From the NCBI GenBank assembly GCA_014925825.1, contig JACGCK010000199.1:17887-81886 (forward strand): a stretch of 64,000 nucleotides of DNA. The letters run 5' to 3'. The translations under genes and the position numbers were made by a program. Shown in pieces: positions 61,428-64,000 of this stretch (its first letter is position 1; each line of letters begins with the position of its first letter). This DNA comes from Pholiota molesta. Taxonomy: Eukaryota; Basidiomycota; Agaricomycetes; Agaricales; Strophariaceae. Below the pieces are notes generated by a model that was given only the letters and a program-made list of their open reading frames with translations, was not told the DNA's origin and made no database searches.

Positions 61428-61545
61428 TTGTGTTGTGGGCCATTGCTTCGCATGGCAATACGAGTCTTTACACAAATTAAACTTAACAGTTGTAATAAAT
61501 GTAAAGACTGTATTGCCATGTGAAGCAATGGCCTATTAACACAAT
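61428..61545. repeat. Near-perfect inverted repeat at the array edge
   Basis: GGCCATTGCTTC plus about 25 more bases (from 61438) is inverted at 61497-61533 with about two differences, around a spacer of about 25 bp. Weaker pairing extends outward. It may be a fold-back element or two abutting transposon ends. Confidence 0.8.
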
Positions 61546-61614
61546 TACTAAAATACATGACCTACTCATACAACTACTAAAATACATAAATTGTAACTAT
61601 ATTTTATTCAGTTT

Positions 61615-62025
61615 TTATTTTCTGTATATGCAATATGCCATATGCTTGTCATCTGAATTTTTAAGCCATTTGGTATCTGATAGAAGATCAATGGTTTTCT
61701 CTTTCTTACATTTGCCTTCATTAAGTAAACCATCATGAAACCAAACTGTACCTGATTTATCAATAAATCTTGATTGAAAGTGTCCTCCTCCACCATATAT
61801 TATCCCGCATAGATACCGATAGTTTGGTTGTCCATTATGATTTAAAATTATTTCTACATCAGGTTCAATATCATTGTCATCCAGAATTTCACATACAATT
61901 ATATCAGGTATATAATCAGTTATCCATGTTTGTCTATAGTATCCCTGCTCATTATTAAGTATACAATTTTGACATTCTTTGGTAGTTATATGATCAATTT
62001 TCCATCGAATGAAATTTGATATCAA
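61615..62025 (-). CDS. TE-like ORF fragment with a USP/C19-peptidase-like His box
   Basis: 136 codons, AT-rich, unlike the GC-rich neighbours. It reads NYRYLCGIIYGGGGHFQSRF followed by GTVWFHDG. This spacing resembles the His box of ubiquitin-specific peptidases (GHYxAxx...WYxFDD), and such ORFs occur beside transposases in mushroom genomes as far as I recall. The N-terminal part has CQNC in a short zinc-ribbon-like setting. No Cys box is visible, so it is a fragment or one exon. Family assignment is tentative. Confidence 0.4.
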   Translation of the reverse strand: MISNFIRWKIDHITTKECQNCILNNEQGYYRQTWITDYIPDIIVCEILDDNDIEPDVEIILNHNGQPNYRYLCGIIYGGGGHFQSRFIDKSGTVWFHDGLLNEGKCKKEKTIDLLSDTKWLKNSDDKHMAYCIYRK

Positions 62026-62486
62026 TCGCCTTGGTGATCCGGTGTGGGCATCATCTATTTCAGAATAGGTATTTTATAATCAATTTTTCTACTAAGCAGG
62101 TTATGACTGTCATTACAGTTATTACACGTTTCACAAATGTGGGCAAAGTATATCAGTGTATCTCAATCTGAGCGTGTAATCCGTGGAAACATGTTATATA
62201 AGCATTGCACAAATGCTATGCTTATATAATAAGTGGGATCAAAACATCACTGATGGGAACAAACACACTATTTAAAGCAAAGAAGGACTGGCATCAGTAA
62301 TAGGGATAACAGAGCGGACTTTTTTTTTGCTGGTTGAAAAGAACTCACTTTACTGCAGTAGAAACTAGACTACTTGACCACATTTGCCTATACATCAATG
62401 AATTTACGCAAATATTAAGTAAAAAGGCTTGTTACACAGCAAATTTAATATACTTAAATCTCAACTACATAGATTGTAATCTACCC
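62026..62486. other. AT-rich flank with a short hairpin
   Basis: No gene. TTATATAAGCAT (62194-62205) is inverted at 62218-62229, forming a 12-bp hairpin. It probably belongs to the same mobile element as the ORF before it. Confidence 0.45.
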
Positions 62487-62764
62487 GCGGGTGTGTGCCG
62501 GCGTGGTGTCGGGTGGACCTGCATGCACCGCGGTGGGCGTGCTAACGTGGCGGCGCTGGGGCACCTTTGCCGTCGGAAAGGGCATATGGGTGGATGATGG
62601 TGATGGGGTAGAAAGTGGGTTAGGGTTAAGACCAATTGGCAGGGAGCGGGGGCGGACACATTGGGTCGCGGTGCTCGACGGCGCTTCCAAACCGACAAAA
62701 TCATTGCAGTGTGCCCTCTTCTGCGCGAAGGGAGCAGGGTGGATGGAAAGTGTGTCTTAGACAT

Positions 62765-62824
62765 TATGACGTATACGCGTACAAAACACCCAACTTTGGG
62801 GTTTTTGTACGCCTATACGTCATA
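62765..62824. repeat. 29-bp-arm palindrome within the long inverted repeat spacer
   Basis: TATGACGTATACGCGTACAA with nine further bases is inverted directly after a 2-base centre, with two or three mismatches. It may be a fold-back element or a junction of two element ends. Confidence 0.8.
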
Positions 62825-62871
62825 AACACGTGTCATAATAAAATAGCCCAGGTTAGGTCATTATAGATTAC

Positions 62872-62928
62872 GATTCCGATTTATAGGAATCGTTTATTTT
62901 AATTACGATTCCTATTTAAGGAATCGTT
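62872..62928. repeat. Tandem pair of small palindromes
   Basis: Two copies of ACGATTCC...GGAATCGT lie back to back (about 62872-62899 and 62905-62928). No coding potential. Confidence 0.65.
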
Positions 62929-63537
62929 CTTTTAAACCGATGTTTTGCACGTTCTCTGACGTCGTTCCAAATTAGGAATACCGCGGGAATCGCCTTTTTT
63001 GGCGTTTTCTTTGTTTTCCCTTTGCCATTTGATGCCGTGTTGGCATCAAATAATCAATCACATCCGTGTCGTCGCCTCTTTATTTCCCGCCACAACCGTC
63101 CCCACTGCCACGCCATCCCCCTCCCCGCCTATGTCCATCTCGCGTCCAGCAGCTACGGTGGCTGGAACCGCCGAACACGCGCACTGCCGCCAGCCGCCAA
63201 CCCACACGCGCCACGTCACCACCAGCCGCTGACGAGCGCGAACGCGCAGCCCACCCCACCCAAAACCAACGCGGGGTGGGCCGCAGAGGGTGACGGAGGC
63301 ACCGCGGAGGACAAGGACCGCCCCCACGAGAGCCGTAGTAGAATGTGGAGGCGCCATCGAGCACGGCGCCCCAGGTGCATGCGTCGCCGCTCTCCTCCAA
63401 TTGTGCTAACCCATATCCACAACACCGTAGGCCCTTTCAGGCGGGAAAGGCGCCCCAGCGCCGCCACCTTAGCACGCCCACCGCGGTGCACGCAGGTCCA
63501 CCCAACACCACGCCGGCACACACCCGCCGCGCGTGAC

Positions 63538-64000
63538 GGCCCAGCTCGTTGCCGGCGCAGTTTGACGGCGACGCCAGAGCTCGCCGCCCCATTCAAACTG
63601 CAATTCACCCGAGCCACGGCGCCATCTCTGCATACGCCGCGCCCAGCGCATTCAGTTGCGACCCGCATACGTACCTCAGGAGTTTCCTGAACGCGTCCGC
63701 GTATACCCCCGGCGCCATCGTGCGCGCAGGCGTCACGGACCTGCTAGCAGGCCGGAGTGGAACGACGACGGCACTTTACCGATCGCTGACGCACCGAACG
63801 AGCGTCACAGGAGCAAGCCAACAATGGTCCACAACGGACCACCACTCTCGACCAACGCCGGAAAAGGCGCGCCACAGACGACCCTACATGACGGGCGAGG
63901 TGGCACACGAATGGGTGGCGCGCACAACAGCGGCACGAACATCGCTTCGGGATGATGACACGAATGGCGGTGGTCGAACAGCTGACGCGTGAATGGTGGA
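63538..64000. other. GC-rich sequence to the end of the window
   Basis: Open frames exist on both strands because of high GC, but none shows a domain or a spliced model. It may continue the repeat unit. Confidence 0.4.

Larger units (their letters stand above)
62487..63537. repeat. Long GC-rich inverted repeat (arms about 190-210 bp, spacer about 650 bp)
   Basis: 62489-62583 matches the complement of about 63440-63535 with about eight mismatches. Weaker matching continues inward (62584-62700 with 63345-63440), including GTGCTCGACGGCGC against GTGCTCGATGGCGC. The symmetry suggests a transposon with long terminal repeats or an inverted duplication. No transposase is visible in the spacer. Confidence 0.75.

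Noticed and set aside
63549..63992. 147-codon ORF at the right edge
   Set aside because: Several frames are open on both strands because of GC content; no domain, and it starts within repeat sequence.

Overview
The window looks like a nuclear contig of a basidiomycete, most likely an Agaricomycete (mushroom-forming fungus). Genes are dense and broken by many 45-80 nt GT-AG introns with CTAAC/CTGAC-type branch sites. Several families are typical of that group: the HMP1 cruciform-DNA-binding protein, a 7-TM family, an EXPERA-like membrane protein, a NACHT STAND ATPase, a HET-domain protein and a Ty3 chromovirus. All gene models were made by eye from the sequence.

Layout: 0-2.8 kb holds the last exon of a carboxylesterase paralogue, followed by a non-autonomous terminal-inverted-repeat transposon in its 3' region. 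2.8-23 kb holds a secreted carboxylesterase, a Ser-rich membrane protein (-), an EXPERA-like protein (+), an M1-aminopeptidase homologue whose catalytic residues are replaced (-), the GATOR2/SEACAT subunit WDR24/Rtc1 (+) and a secreted S10 carboxypeptidase (-). 24.6-27.6 kb holds a large coiled-coil protein with a C-terminal membrane segment. 27.6-31.7 kb is gene-poor. 31.7-38.7 kb holds a 7-TM protein (+), a quinone-oxidoreductase-like dehydrogenase (-), a SET/MYND protein (-) and HMP1 (+). 39-47.8 kb is a NACHT gene (-) split by a chromovirus with two 182-bp LTRs that read identical. 49-57.3 kb holds an alpha/beta hydrolase, initiator tRNA-Met, two unrecognised genes and a HET-domain gene with micro-exons. 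57.3-64 kb is repeat-rich: a 2.4-kb array of a 20-bp minisatellite, inverted repeats, a TE-like ORF and a long GC-rich inverted repeat.

Three things stand out. (1) The M1 homologue keeps its fold and splice sites but has lost the GAMEN Glu, the HEXXH Glu, the third zinc-ligand Glu (now His) and probably the catalytic Tyr. This leaves a possible three-His metal site. (2) A very young chromovirus interrupts an otherwise open innate-immunity-type gene; removing the element and one target-site copy leaves exactly 880 codons. (3) At several genes one missing base, mostly in C or G runs, breaks the frame. This points to homopolymer under-calling in the assembly, although HMP1 and the 53.5-kb gene could also be genuinely decaying.

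The genes do not form a pathway. Rtc1 belongs to TORC1 nutrient signalling. The secreted carboxylesterase and carboxypeptidase suggest extracellular digestion. The NACHT and HET genes belong to families used in fungal non-self recognition.
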